Shown: piece by piece, positions 32,689-40,994 of the stretch | Layout: every line of letters begins with the position of its first letter | Position numbering within the stretch: position 1 is the first letter of the stretch | Source: an uncultured Hyphomicrobiales bacterium | Lineage (GTDB): Bacteria > Pseudomonadota > Alphaproteobacteria > Rhizobiales > Beijerinckiaceae | DNA length: 49,062 bases | Assembly: GCA_903861645.1 (NCBI GenBank) | Contig: CAIOVE010000083.1 | Span: 1-49,062, forward strand | Direction of reading: 5' to 3' | Notes under the pieces: model-generated | Told to the model about the DNA's origin: nothing | Databases searched by the model: none | Seen by the model: only the letters and a program-made list of their open reading frames with translations | Position numbers and translations under genes: made by a program

Positions 32689-32714
32689 AAAGCCCGGCCA
32701 GAAGGCCGGGCTTT
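32689..32714 (-). terminator. Rho-independent terminator of the porin gene
   Basis: AAAGCCCGGCC (32689-32699) pairs with GGCCGGGCTTT (32704-32714) around a 4-base loop. On the minus strand it runs into a T-rich tail (complement of 32681-32691). Confidence 0.85.
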
Positions 32715-32737
32715 CCATCCAGTGGAGCTGGATAATC

Positions 32738-33520
32738 TCAGTACTTGGCGACAACCGCCGAAGCCGGCGCGCCGAACTTGTAGGCGATGCCGACGCGGAC
32801 CTGGTTCTCGTTGACCGAGTGCTTGAAGGTACTGCCGGTCCACAAGTTGTTGGCCGCGTTGGCGACGTTGTCCTTCGAGCCAGCAAACTGGGTGTAGCGG
32901 TATTCGCCGCGCAGGGTCCAGTTCTGGTTGAAGGCGTACTCGATGCCGGCGCCGAGGGTCCAGCCAGCCTGCGTGCCCGAGAACGAGCTCGAGGCGACAC
33001 CGGTCGTGATGTACTTGGTGTTGATCTGCGCGAGGGCCAGACCGCCCGTCACGTAGAACAGGGCGTTGCCAGCGGCGTAGCCGGCGCGAGCGCGCAACGA
33101 ACCCTGCCAGGGCAGCGACTCGTTGTAGCTGTAGTCGCCACCGGCAAGCACGCCAGCCGGGTTGTAAACCGCGACGCTCTTCGGGCTGATCGAGGTGGCC
33201 TCGATGTCGCCTTCAACGCCGAGCACGATGCTGTTGCTCATCTGCCAGTTGTAACCAGCGAACAGACCGCCGACGACGCCCGAGCCGTTCAGCTTGCCGT
33301 AGCCCTGATAAACGTTGGTGGCGGTGTTGTAAGCCCGCATCTTGTCGTTGGTCCAGCCGCCGCCAACCTGCGCGCCGACGTAGAAACCCGTCCAGGTGAA
33401 GATCGGCGCGGCCACGTACGGCGCGGCCGGGGCGACCTTGCGGTTCGGAAGGTCGGCCGCGAAAGCGGCGGTCGAGACGGCGACGAAGGCCACCGAGGAG
33501 AGAAGAATCTTACGGAGCAT
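32738..33520 (-). CDS. Outer-membrane beta-barrel porin (Omp25/31 family)
   Basis: A 260-residue outer-membrane protein. The signal peptide [21 protein letters not shown] is followed by ADLP, then the family opening [15 protein letters not shown] near residue 44. The body alternates short strands, and the C-terminus reads RVGIAYKFG, ending in KY. This is the abundant Omp25/Omp31-like family of Hyphomicrobiales, eight-stranded barrels with structural roles. The start is ATG 33520, 237 bases into a longer frame. The gene has its own promoter candidate and a strong terminator, as expected for a highly expressed single gene. Confidence 0.88.
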   Translation of the reverse strand: MLRKILLSSVAFVAVSTAAFAADLPNRKVAPAAPYVAAPIFTWTGFYVGAQVGGGWTNDKMRAYNTATNVYQGYGKLNGSGVVGGLFAGYNWQMSNSIVLGVEGDIEATSISPKSVAVYNPAGVLAGGDYSYNESLPWQGSLRARAGYAAGNALFYVTGGLALAQINTKYITTGVASSSFSGTQAGWTLGAGIEYAFNQNWTLRGEYRYTQFAGSKDNVANAANNLWTGSTFKHSVNENQVRVGIAYKFGAPASAVVAKY

Positions 33521-33583
33521 TTTTAGTGCCTCTGGGTATGACAAACTGTCTTGGGTAAAGCGTCTTTCGTTTACGCTGATCGG

Positions 33584-33611
33584 AAAATACCAAAAGTTTG
33601 CCGCAGTGCAA
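33584..33611 (-). promoter_or_regulatory. Predicted porin promoter
   Basis: On the minus strand TTGCAC (33611-33606) and TATTTT (33589-33584) are separated by 16 bases. The leader would be about 55-60 bases and contains an AGCGT/ACGCT hairpin. Confidence 0.45.
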
Positions 33612-33951
33612 GCAAACGATGCGCTCCGAGGGTATTTGGGCGCGCACTGTTCCCCCTTTGCAACATGAGGATCAAATTGCTGTAAAATATAACGTAATCG
33701 AAATAGTGAACGATTTTTAATACGTTGATCTTGGCCTTTGCCGGTCGCCGGCGCCACCGTTAACCGCGAACACGGTTAGCGAATTGTGTCGAATTGGGGA
33801 ACCCGTCTTGACCATTGGTTAGGGATGTCGGCCGCGATTCGCGTTTGCCGAGACGATGGTCTCGCGGCTAGAGTGTCGTCACGCGACCCATCGAATGACA
33901 TGGGCGACGTCCTGACGTCGCGTAACGCGGCACGCATCGGAGGAAACATTG
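33612..33951. other. Divergent intergenic region between the porin and FAH genes
   Basis: About 340 bases with no supported gene. It holds an AT-rich patch at 33674-33725 and the inverted repeat TAACCG-N6-CGGTTA (33761-33778), possibly an operator for the FAH gene or the porin. Confidence 0.4.
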
Positions 33952-34866
33952 ATGAGTTTCAAGCTGGCATCCATTGAAACGGCCAAGGGGCCGCGCGCGG
34001 CGCTCGTGGTCGGCGACCGTGTCATTGAAGTGGCTGCCGTCACGGGCCGCGAGGAGGACCGTACCGCGCTGGGGCTGCTCGCCGACTGGGCCGCGAACCT
34101 GCCGCGCCTCGAGGCAGTGGCGAAGGAAGCCGCCTCGAAGGGGCAGGCGCTCTCCGCCGTCAAGCTGCTGCCGCCGGTGACCAACCCCGGCGCGATCTAT
34201 TGCGCGGGCGCCAATTACGCCGATCACGCCGCCGCCATGGCCGCGCGTTCGGGCAGCCCGCCGCCGGCCGACCCGCACACGCTCGGCCTGCGCTCCTGGC
34301 ACTTCATGAAGTCGATGAACGCCCTGTCGGCGCCGGGCGCCACTGTCGCCATGCAGCCGCACGCCAAGAAGATCGACTGGGAGGCCGAACTCGCCGTGGT
34401 CATCGGCAAGAAGGGCCGCAACATCGCCGAGGCCGACGCGCTGGATTACGTGGCGGGCTACACCATCGCCAACGACCTGTCGTGCCGCGATCTCGGCACG
34501 CGCGAGGCGATCCCCCCGACGTCGGGCTTCCGCCACGACTGGGTGGCGCACAAGAACTGGGAAGGCTCGTGCCCGCTCGGCCCCTGGATGACGCTGAAAA
34601 GCGATGTGAAGAACGAACGCGACCTCAAGATCATTCTGGAGATCAACGGCGTCGTGAAGCAGGATTCCAATTCCGGCCACATGATCTTCAACATCCATGA
34701 GCAGATCGCCGACATCTCCCGCAACATCACCCTCCATCCGGGCGACGTCATCCTCACGGGCACGCCCTCGGGCGTCGGCGCGGAGCGCGGCGAATTCCTC
34801 AAGAAGGGCGACGTCATCAAGATCCGCATCGGTGATCTCGGCGAACTCGTCACCGTAATGGGCTGA
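33952..34866 (+). CDS. Fumarylacetoacetate hydrolase (FAH) family protein, copy 1
   Basis: A 304-residue enzyme of the FAH superfamily, which hydrolyses C-C bonds of acyl-pyruvates or isomerises and hydrates ring-cleavage products. The catalytic domain runs from about residue 75 to 300: CAGANYADHAAAM, WEAELAVVIGKKG (metal-binding Glu), GYTIANDLSCRDLG, and LHPGDVILTGTPSGVG near the C-terminus. ATG 33952 has GGAGG eight bases upstream; a TTG one codon earlier is unlikely. It converges with a second FAH gene at 34944-35807, sharing a terminator. Along with the extradiol-type dioxygenase it suggests meta-cleavage of an aromatic acid. Confidence 0.88.
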   Translation: MSFKLASIETAKGPRAALVVGDRVIEVAAVTGREEDRTALGLLADWAANLPRLEAVAKEAASKGQALSAVKLLPPVTNPGAIYCAGANYADHAAAMAARSGSPPPADPHTLGLRSWHFMKSMNALSAPGATVAMQPHAKKIDWEAELAVVIGKKGRNIAEADALDYVAGYTIANDLSCRDLGTREAIPPTSGFRHDWVAHKNWEGSCPLGPWMTLKSDVKNERDLKIILEINGVVKQDSNSGHMIFNIHEQIADISRNITLHPGDVILTGTPSGVGAERGEFLKKGDVIKIRIGDLGELVTVMG

Positions 34867-34890
34867 CGCTCTGTCATCCACGAAAAAAGC

Positions 34891-34921
34891 AAGCCCGGCC
34901 GCGTAAACGGCCGGGCTTTTT
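34891..34921. terminator. Bidirectional terminator between the two FAH genes
   Basis: AAGCCCGGCCG (34891-34901) and CGGCCGGGCTT (34908-34918) form an 11-base stem with TTTTT after it on the plus strand. On the minus strand the A run at 34883-34888 becomes the T tail. Confidence 0.85.
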
Positions 34922-34943
34922 GTTGAACAAACGTCCTTCGCCG

Positions 34944-35807
34944 TCAGGCGTTGGGGTTCTTGTAGGCGGAAATCTTGACTTCCATCGGGCCGATGGCGGC
35001 GCATTCGGCGGTCAGCGTGTCGCCGGGCTTGACCGGGCCGACGCCGGCCGGCGCGCCGGTGAAGATCACGTCGCCGGGGTAGAGCGTGTAGAAGGACGAG
35101 GCGAGCCAGATCAGCTTCGCGCACCCGTAGATCAGGTCGTTGGTGTGGGCGTTGTGGCGCAATTCGCCATTGCAGAACAGCTTGAACGGCACGTCGTCCG
35201 GGTTCGGCAATTCGTCCTTGGTGACGAGCCACGGGCCGATCACCGCGTAGCTGTCGATCGACTTGCGAAACGAACGCTCCTCCTCGCCGCGCACGGTCAT
35301 GTCGAGGCTTAGGCAATAGCCGGCGACATAATCCAGCGCCTTGTCCTCGGAGACCTGCGAACACTCCTTGCCGATGACGATCATGAATTCGAGTTCATGC
35401 TCGGTCAGGCGGTCGAGGAAGCGGACATGTACGCCCTCGCCGGGGCCAACCATGGCGGAGTTCGACTTGAGGAACAGGCCGGCCTTGGAAATGTCCTTGC
35501 TGGGCACGCGGTCGGGACGGCGGGCCGCCATTTCCGCGATATGGGCGTGGTAGTTGGTCGGGGCGGCGATCAGCTTGGAGGGGCGCTCGACCGGGCTCAG
35601 CAGCGTGACGCTGGAAAGGGACTTGGCGGGATGCGACGCGGCGTCGCCGACGGCTGCGCGGATTTCGGCGAGATTGGCAACGAAGGGGTCGCCCCAGCGC
35701 ATCTTCTTCTTGGAGGCCAGAACCTTCTCGACCGTGGCGGTGATGTCATGGACCTTGTCGCCGATCACCACGCCATGGCGGTCGTCGTCGTATCTGCAAA
35801 AACGCAT
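34944..35807 (-). CDS. Fumarylacetoacetate hydrolase (FAH) family protein, copy 2
   Basis: A 287-residue FAH-superfamily enzyme. The key segments are ELEFMIVIGKE near residue 137 (metal-binding Glu pair), DYVAGYCLSLDMTVR, and LYPGDVIFTGAPAGVGPVKPGD near 242. It is clearly different from copy 1, so the two are not recent duplicates. It is the last gene of a minus-strand set: binding protein, permease, extradiol-type dioxygenase, YCII protein, then this one. Its likely role is hydrolysis or decarboxylation/isomerisation of the ring-opened product. The exact substrate is unknown. Confidence 0.88.
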   Translation of the reverse strand: MRFCRYDDDRHGVVIGDKVHDITATVEKVLASKKKMRWGDPFVANLAEIRAAVGDAASHPAKSLSSVTLLSPVERPSKLIAAPTNYHAHIAEMAARRPDRVPSKDISKAGLFLKSNSAMVGPGEGVHVRFLDRLTEHELEFMIVIGKECSQVSEDKALDYVAGYCLSLDMTVRGEEERSFRKSIDSYAVIGPWLVTKDELPNPDDVPFKLFCNGELRHNAHTNDLIYGCAKLIWLASSFYTLYPGDVIFTGAPAGVGPVKPGDTLTAECAAIGPMEVKISAYKNPNA

Positions 35808-35857
35808 GTGTTTCCTCCTGATGTGAGCGGCGCCGCGGAAGCGGCGTTCTTGGTGGC

Positions 35858-36184
35858 CTAGTCGATTTCAAAGCCGCCGTCGGAATAGCGCAGGCGCACC
35901 CCGAAGGAGCCTTCGTTCATCATCCAGCGTTGCAGGCGATACGAACGGTAGCCGCCCCGGTGATAAGGGTCGGCGTCCGCGATCGCCCGCGCCTCGGCTT
36001 CCGAGTTCGCCCGGATGATGATCATGCCGGGGCCCATGGGCTTGCCGGCTTCGTCCACGAAAGGTCCGGCGGCGAACATGATTCCCCGCCGTTCCAGATC
36101 GTATTGGTGGGCCAGATGGTCCTGATGAACCGCCTGGCGCTGTTCGGCTGTCGACGTCGGCTCCGAGAAGATGATGTAGAGCAT
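35858..36184 (-). CDS. YCII-domain protein
   Basis: A 108-residue protein of the YCII (YciI-like) family, which shares the fold of muconolactone isomerase. The N-terminus MLYIIFSEP, the central HLAHQYDLERRGIMFAAGPF with the His-Asp pair typical of the family, and SEAEARAIADADPYHRGG are clear. I report ATG 36184, where the domain begins. A GTG at 36226 with AGAGG upstream would add 14 residues and has the better ribosome-binding site. It lies between the dioxygenase and FAH copy 2, so it may help convert a ring-cleavage intermediate. Confidence 0.75.
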   Translation of the reverse strand: MLYIIFSEPTSTAEQRQAVHQDHLAHQYDLERRGIMFAAGPFVDEAGKPMGPGMIIIRANSEAEARAIADADPYHRGGYRSYRLQRWMMNEGSFGVRLRYSDGGFEID

Positions 36185-36237
36185 CTTGCGTAAATGCTTG
36201 CGCGGCGCGCCGGCGTCTCCTGCCACGGGCGAGCCTC

Positions 36238-37182
36238 TCAGCTCGCCATCTTGCGCGAGATGATGTCCTCGCAGCGCTGGTTGTTCTCGTCGACGAGCTT
36301 GCCGGCCATGGCCTCGCGCAGCAGCTTGGAGGGAACGGCCATGCCCCAGCGGTCGGGATTGCCGTTCATCACGCGCTGCCAATAGTCGGGCGTGCCGGGA
36401 ATATGGGTCGCCTCGTCGATGCGCTCGACCTCTGTCGTGTATTCGGTGACGAAGCCGTTCGGTTCGACGAAATAGCTGAAGATGTTGTTGCCGGGGCCAT
36501 GGCGGCCGACGCCCCATTCGATCTCGTAGCCGCTCTTCTTCACGCGGCCGGCGCCGCGCATGAGGCCATCGAAGTTCGGCACTTCATAGGCCATGTGATT
36601 GAGGCCCGCGCCGTGGCCGCGCGCCATGGCGATGGAGTGATGATCGGCGCTGCACCGGATGAAATCCATGAAGGATGTCGAATCCGAATGGCGGAAGCCC
36701 AGGATGTCCTTGAAGAAGGCGCCCTGTTTCTCGATGTCGACGACGTTCAACACGACATGCGAGAGTTTTTCCGGCTTGGAGCTGTCGTTGTAGGCTTCCT
36801 CGTGGCGCAGGAGGTCGCTCGACACGGCGATCGTCTGACCCTCTGGCGTGCGCACGGAGAACCCGTAGCCGCCGCCGGCGACCTTGGCGAGATCGCCCGG
36901 CTTGGAAACAATCTCGACGCCCTCGGCCATGGCGCGGGCGAACAGGCCGTCGACGGCGGCGCGGTCGCGCGCGGCGAAGTCGATGGAATGCAGCGCGGCG
37001 CGCGGGCGCTCGTGGATGGTCAGGATGTGATGCTCGGTGCCGCCGGCGCGCAGATACATCGTGCCGTTGTCGCGGGCGACTTCCTCGAGGCCCCAGACGG
37101 CGCGGTAGAATTCAGCGGTTTTTTCAAGATCGAGCACGTCGAGTTCGACGCCCCGCAGGTGGGTCACGCGTGGTCCGGCCAT
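36238..37182 (-). CDS. Extradiol-type (VOC) ring-cleavage dioxygenase
   Basis: A 314-residue protein with two vicinal-oxygen-chelate domains, the layout of type I extradiol dioxygenases such as catechol 2,3-dioxygenase. The iron ligands appear intact: H142 in LSHVVLNV, H196 in LNHMAYEV, and E247 in PNGFVTEY. The N-terminal domain begins HLRGVELDVLDLEKTAEFY. It would cleave a catechol-type ring next to the hydroxyls. ATG 37182 is chosen because AGGAG lies six bases upstream; an in-frame start at 37215 has none. It sits between an ABC permease and a YCII/FAH pair, so uptake, ring cleavage and hydrolysis are encoded together. Confidence 0.82.
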   Translation of the reverse strand: MAGPRVTHLRGVELDVLDLEKTAEFYRAVWGLEEVARDNGTMYLRAGGTEHHILTIHERPRAALHSIDFAARDRAAVDGLFARAMAEGVEIVSKPGDLAKVAGGGYGFSVRTPEGQTIAVSSDLLRHEEAYNDSSKPEKLSHVVLNVVDIEKQGAFFKDILGFRHSDSTSFMDFIRCSADHHSIAMARGHGAGLNHMAYEVPNFDGLMRGAGRVKKSGYEIEWGVGRHGPGNNIFSYFVEPNGFVTEYTTEVERIDEATHIPGTPDYWQRVMNGNPDRWGMAVPSKLLREAMAGKLVDENNQRCEDIISRKMAS

Positions 37183-37236
37183 TTCGATCTCCTGTCTGTT
37201 CGGGCTTTTGCCCAAATCCTATATCGGTCGTTTCAA

Positions 37237-38997
37237 TTACGCCACTTCCGAGTGGCCGCCATCGCCGCGCAGCCGCGCGCTCACCCGCCGCTCGAACCAG
37301 CGCAGGGCGGCGACGATGGCCACGAGCGGCAAAATCTGGATGACGCCCAGCGCGCAGACCGCTCCATAGCTGCCGCCTTCCTCCCACATGGTCAGGCTGA
37401 TGGTGCCGAGCACATGGGTGCCGGGGCCGACGAGAAAGACCGAGGCCGAGAGTTCGCGCACCGCCAGCACGAACACATAGAGCCAGGCGGCGATGATGAT
37501 GGGCGCCAGCAAGGGCAGCAGCACCCGCCTGAACATGCCGAAGAGGCCCGCGCCGGACATTTCGGCGGCCTCTTCCAGTTCCCGATGGATTTGCGTCAGG
37601 CCACTGGTGGCGAAGCGCATCCCGTAGGGGAGGTACAGCGTGATGTAGGCGATGAGCAGAATCCAGATCGTGTTGTAAACGGGGATCGGCAGCATCAGAT
37701 ACGCGAACAGCACGCTGGCGCCGACGATGACGCTCGGCACGGCGATCGGGCTGAAGGCCAGCGCGTCGAGAATCCAGCCAAAGCGGGGCGATCCCCGTTG
37801 CGTCACCCAGGCGCAGGCGAAGGTCAGTAGCACCACGAAGGTCGCCGCCATCGCGCCGAGCAGCACGCTGGTGCGCACCGCCTCGACGAAGATCGGGTAA
37901 TTGAGCACGAAGGCGTAGTTCGACCAGGTGAACGGCGAGGACGCCGGCATGAACGGCGTCGCCAGATTGCGGAAGAACGACTGCCAGATCAGCGTCAGCA
38001 GCGGCAGGCCCAGCGCCAGCGCGAACATCAGCGCCAGCGCGATCGACACCGGCCAGCGCCAGACGCCAAGCTCGATCGGCACGGGCTTGTAGCCCTTGCC
38101 CGTCACGGTGGCGTAGGCCTCCGCGTCGCGGGTCGCGCGACGGTAGAAATAGACGGCGACGACGCAGATCGCGAGCAACGAGAACGACAGCGCGCTGGCG
38201 ACGCCAAATTCCGGTGTGGTCTGGCCCGTGGCGCGCTGCACCTCGGTGGTGAACACGTTGATGCGGGCGGGATTGCCAATGAGCCGGGGCACGTCGAAGC
38301 TCTCGATGCCGCGCACGAAGAGCAGCAGGATTGTCGACAGGATCGCCGGCCGCAGGATGGGCAGCGTCACGCGCCGCACCGTCTGCGCCGACCTGGCGCC
38401 GGACATGGTGGAGGCCTCCTCCATGCGCACGTCGAGCATCCGCATCGCCGGCCCCAGCAGCAGATAGGCGAGCGGGAAATAATGGGACGACAGCGCCCAG
38501 ATCATGCCGGGCATGGTGTAGATATTCAGCAACGGCGCGCTCGACCCCGTGAGGGTCTTGTAGAGGGCGTTGAACCAGCCGATGTTCGGCGACAGGGTCA
38601 GGGTCCAGGCCATGGCGATCAGCAAGCCGGGCAAGGCGAAGGAAATCAGCGCGAGGGAATGAAAGACCTCGCGGCCGGGCGCGTCGGTGCGTTCGACCAC
38701 GGTCGCCACGGCGCCGCCCATCAGGAAAGTGACGGCCGCCGTGCCCAGGGCGAAGACGAGCGAATTGCCGAAGACCGTCAGAATGCTCCACCGGCCGTAG
38801 GCCTCGACGAAATTATCGAGCGTGAAGGGGCCGGGGCCAAAGCCCGTATCCTCGGTGAAGCCCGTGTAGAACAGCGCAGCCAGCGGCACGAGCACGAACC
38901 ATGCGCAGATGACGCCGCAGACGATGAGCGCGATGGTCGCCGGCTTGATCGATCCGGCGATTTTCGACGACAGGGGCGCGGTTGAACTCTGGCTCAT
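37237..38997 (-). CDS. ABC transporter permease, fused two-domain (iron/AfuB type)
   Basis: A 586-residue inner-membrane protein made of two consecutive binding-protein-dependent permease domains (about residues 65-270 and 355-565) with about 12 membrane helices. Each half has an EAA-type loop: EEASTMSGARSAQTVRRVTLPILRP near 193 and LEEAAEMSGAGLFGMFRRVLLP near 480, where an ATPase would dock. This arrangement is typical of Fe3+ and 2-aminoethylphosphonate-type importers. The start lies one base from the stop of the binding protein gene. No ATPase gene is found in the window, so the transporter is incomplete here or borrows one from elsewhere. Confidence 0.88.
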   Translation of the reverse strand: MSQSSTAPLSSKIAGSIKPATIALIVCGVICAWFVLVPLAALFYTGFTEDTGFGPGPFTLDNFVEAYGRWSILTVFGNSLVFALGTAAVTFLMGGAVATVVERTDAPGREVFHSLALISFALPGLLIAMAWTLTLSPNIGWFNALYKTLTGSSAPLLNIYTMPGMIWALSSHYFPLAYLLLGPAMRMLDVRMEEASTMSGARSAQTVRRVTLPILRPAILSTILLLFVRGIESFDVPRLIGNPARINVFTTEVQRATGQTTPEFGVASALSFSLLAICVVAVYFYRRATRDAEAYATVTGKGYKPVPIELGVWRWPVSIALALMFALALGLPLLTLIWQSFFRNLATPFMPASSPFTWSNYAFVLNYPIFVEAVRTSVLLGAMAATFVVLLTFACAWVTQRGSPRFGWILDALAFSPIAVPSVIVGASVLFAYLMLPIPVYNTIWILLIAYITLYLPYGMRFATSGLTQIHRELEEAAEMSGAGLFGMFRRVLLPLLAPIIIAAWLYVFVLAVRELSASVFLVGPGTHVLGTISLTMWEEGGSYGAVCALGVIQILPLVAIVAALRWFERRVSARLRGDGGHSEVA

Positions 38998-38998
38998 G

Positions 38999-40048
38999 TC
39001 AACGCGGCCTGAACAGATCGTTGAATTGCTTTATCCGCCGCCGGTCTTCCTCGGTCGTCAGCAGGATGGGCTGGACCGCGCGGCCCTTGAAGGCGTCGAA
39101 AATATCCTGCGGGTTGGGCGTCACGTCGCGACGCGTGGGGATGCGGCCGAATTTCGTCAGGAAGGACTGGGCCTCGCGGCTGATCGAATAGTTGGCGGCG
39201 AGTTTCGCGGCGGCCGGGTGGGGCGCCAGCGCGGCGACGCCAACCTGCCCGTAAAAAAGCGGAACCGGGTCCATCAGCCAGAAGTCGGTCGGCGCGCCGC
39301 CCAGTTTGGCGTTGAGCGTCAGGTTCACATAGTTGTTCAGGGCGAACCAGTATTCGCCCGAGCCCACGGCGCGGGCCACGGCGAGATGGCCATTGATCGT
39401 CACCGGCTGCACCGCGGCGATGATGTCCTTGAGAATCTGGAGCCCCTTCTCCTCGCCATGGAAGGCGAGGAAGGCGGTCATGAAGGCGTCGTCCGTCGCG
39501 TCGATGGCGACCTTGCCGGCCCATTCCTTGTGCCGGGCGAAATCAGCGTAAGTGGTGGGCAATTCCTCGCGCCGGACGAATTTCGTGTTGTAGGCGGGCG
39601 AATTGTAATTGGCGTAGACGCCATGCCAGCGCTGTTCCTTGTCGGCCGCGCCGGCGTCGAGTTTCCCCGCTTCCGGCGGGGCGTAGCGCAACAGGAACTC
39701 GGTGGGGATCTTGTTGACGTTGGCCGTCTGCATGATGTCCCACGAGTGCTGACCGGCGCGGTTCTCGATGATCACGCGGGCGAGCAACTGGGAGTCCGAG
39801 GCGCGGACGTAATTGACCTTGACGCCGACGGCGTCCTCGAAGGGCTTCCAGAGCGGAAGTCCTTCCTCCTCGTTGGTGGTCGAATAGACGGTCAGGGAGC
39901 CTTCCTTGCGGGCGGCGTCGGCGAGGTCGCGGTCAAGCCAGCTCGGCTCGGCGGCGCGCGCGCCGATGGCCGAGGCGCCGAGCGCCACGAGCATCAGACT
40001 GGCGGCGATCGCTCCGCGCGCGGCGGCGCTTTTCGGCCCTGATGGCAA
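38999..40048 (-). CDS. ABC transporter extracellular binding protein (AfuA/FbpA-like)
   Basis: A 349-residue periplasmic binding protein of the iron/polyamine/aminoethylphosphonate class. Signal peptide: about 30 residues, SLMLVALGASAIGARA, cleaved before AEPSW. The mature part has GSLTVYSTTNEEEGLPLWKPFED and KVNYVRASDSQLLARV near residue 75. I chose the TTG at 40048 because GGGAG stands six bases upstream and it yields a normal signal peptide; the long frame to 40294 has no such support. It is the first gene of the minus-strand operon, divergent from the short-chain dehydrogenase. It could supply iron for the dioxygenase or bind an aromatic acid; the ligand is unknown. Confidence 0.82.
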   Translation of the reverse strand: MPSGPKSAAARGAIAASLMLVALGASAIGARAAEPSWLDRDLADAARKEGSLTVYSTTNEEEGLPLWKPFEDAVGVKVNYVRASDSQLLARVIIENRAGQHSWDIMQTANVNKIPTEFLLRYAPPEAGKLDAGAADKEQRWHGVYANYNSPAYNTKFVRREELPTTYADFARHKEWAGKVAIDATDDAFMTAFLAFHGEEKGLQILKDIIAAVQPVTINGHLAVARAVGSGEYWFALNNYVNLTLNAKLGGAPTDFWLMDPVPLFYGQVGVAALAPHPAAAKLAANYSISREAQSFLTKFGRIPTRRDVTPNPQDIFDAFKGRAVQPILLTTEEDRRRIKQFNDLFRPR

Positions 40049-40193
40049 GCGTTTCTCCCGACGTTTACCGCCAACCTCCGGCGGTCGCGCCTGTCTATCG
40101 GCGGCGTCGGGGCGAGTCCATAGGGCGTGCCGGGGTTGCGAAGCGCGGGCGAAGCGTTGCAAGCTCTTCGTCAACGAATTGGGGAGGAAAAGC

Positions 40194-40994
40194 ATGGCGT
40201 CCCAGGCCAGGACAATTTCACGGGCGGCGCTGGAGCGCTTCGACCTGCGCGGCAAATCCGTCATCATCACCGGCGGCGGCAAGGGCATCGGCAAGGTTTA
40301 CGCGCGCGAATTCGCCCATGCCGGCGCGCGGGTTCTGGCCGCCGACATCGACGGGGCGGGCGCCGAGGCTGTCGCCGCGGAAATCGTCGCCGAGGGCTAC
40401 GAGGCCATCGGGATGCGCGTCGATATTTCCGACGCGGCAGCGGTCGAGGCCATGGCGCGCGCCGCGGTCGATGCCTTCGGGACCATAGACGTGCTCGTCA
40501 ACAACGCCTCGCTCATGAGCGTTTTGCCGCGCCGCGACTGGATGGAAATTCCCGTCGAGGAATGGGATCGCGTGATGGAGGTCAATCTGCGCGGCATGTT
40601 CCTGTGCTGCCGCGCGGTCGCGCCGGTCATGAAGGAGAAGGGCGCCGGCAAGATCGTCAACATCTCGTCGAGCCGTGTCTGGGAGGGCACGCCGCTGCGG
40701 CTGCACTACACGACCTCCAAGGCTGGCGTCGTCGGCCTGACGCGGGCGCTGGCGCGCGAGCTTGGCGACCATGGGATCAACGTCAACGCCATCACGCCGG
40801 GCGCGACGTTGAGCGAGACGCAGGTGGCGAGTTCGTCGGGCAATTATCTGGCGACGCGGGTTTCCGGCCGCGCCTTGCAGCGCGCCCAGACGCCGGATGA
40901 TCTGGTGGGGGCCGTCATGTTCCTGTCGACGGCGGCGAGCGATTTCATCACTGGCCAGACGCTGAATGTCGACGGCGGCAAGGCGATGCATTGA
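40194..40994 (+). CDS. Short-chain dehydrogenase/reductase
   Basis: A 266-residue classical SDR. The NAD(P)-binding loop is TGGGKGIG at residues 26-33, NNAS is at 103-106, and the catalytic triad is S159/S160, Y172 and K176 (YTTSK). DIDG after the second strand suggests NAD rather than NADP. ATG 40194 is preceded by GGGGAGGAAA. It overlaps the start of the following Bug binding protein (TGATG), so the two are coupled. It is divergent from the ABC-type binding protein at 40048. It may oxidise a hydroxy acid or diol in the same pathway; its substrate cannot be told. Confidence 0.9.
   Translation: MASQARTISRAALERFDLRGKSVIITGGGKGIGKVYAREFAHAGARVLAADIDGAGAEAVAAEIVAEGYEAIGMRVDISDAAAVEAMARAAVDAFGTIDVLVNNASLMSVLPRRDWMEIPVEEWDRVMEVNLRGMFLCCRAVAPVMKEKGAGKIVNISSSRVWEGTPLRLHYTTSKAGVVGLTRALARELGDHGINVNAITPGATLSETQVASSSGNYLATRVSGRALQRAQTPDDLVGAVMFLSTAASDFITGQTLNVDGGKAMH

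Noticed and set aside
33868-35364. Minus-strand frame of about 500 codons across FAH copy 1
   Set aside because: It runs antisense to a certain gene and then into another frame of FAH copy 2; no domain is recognisable.
40049-40193. TTGCAA-centred palindrome as a LacI-type operator in the divergent region
   Set aside because: The match is only six central bases with irregular flanks; too short to support.
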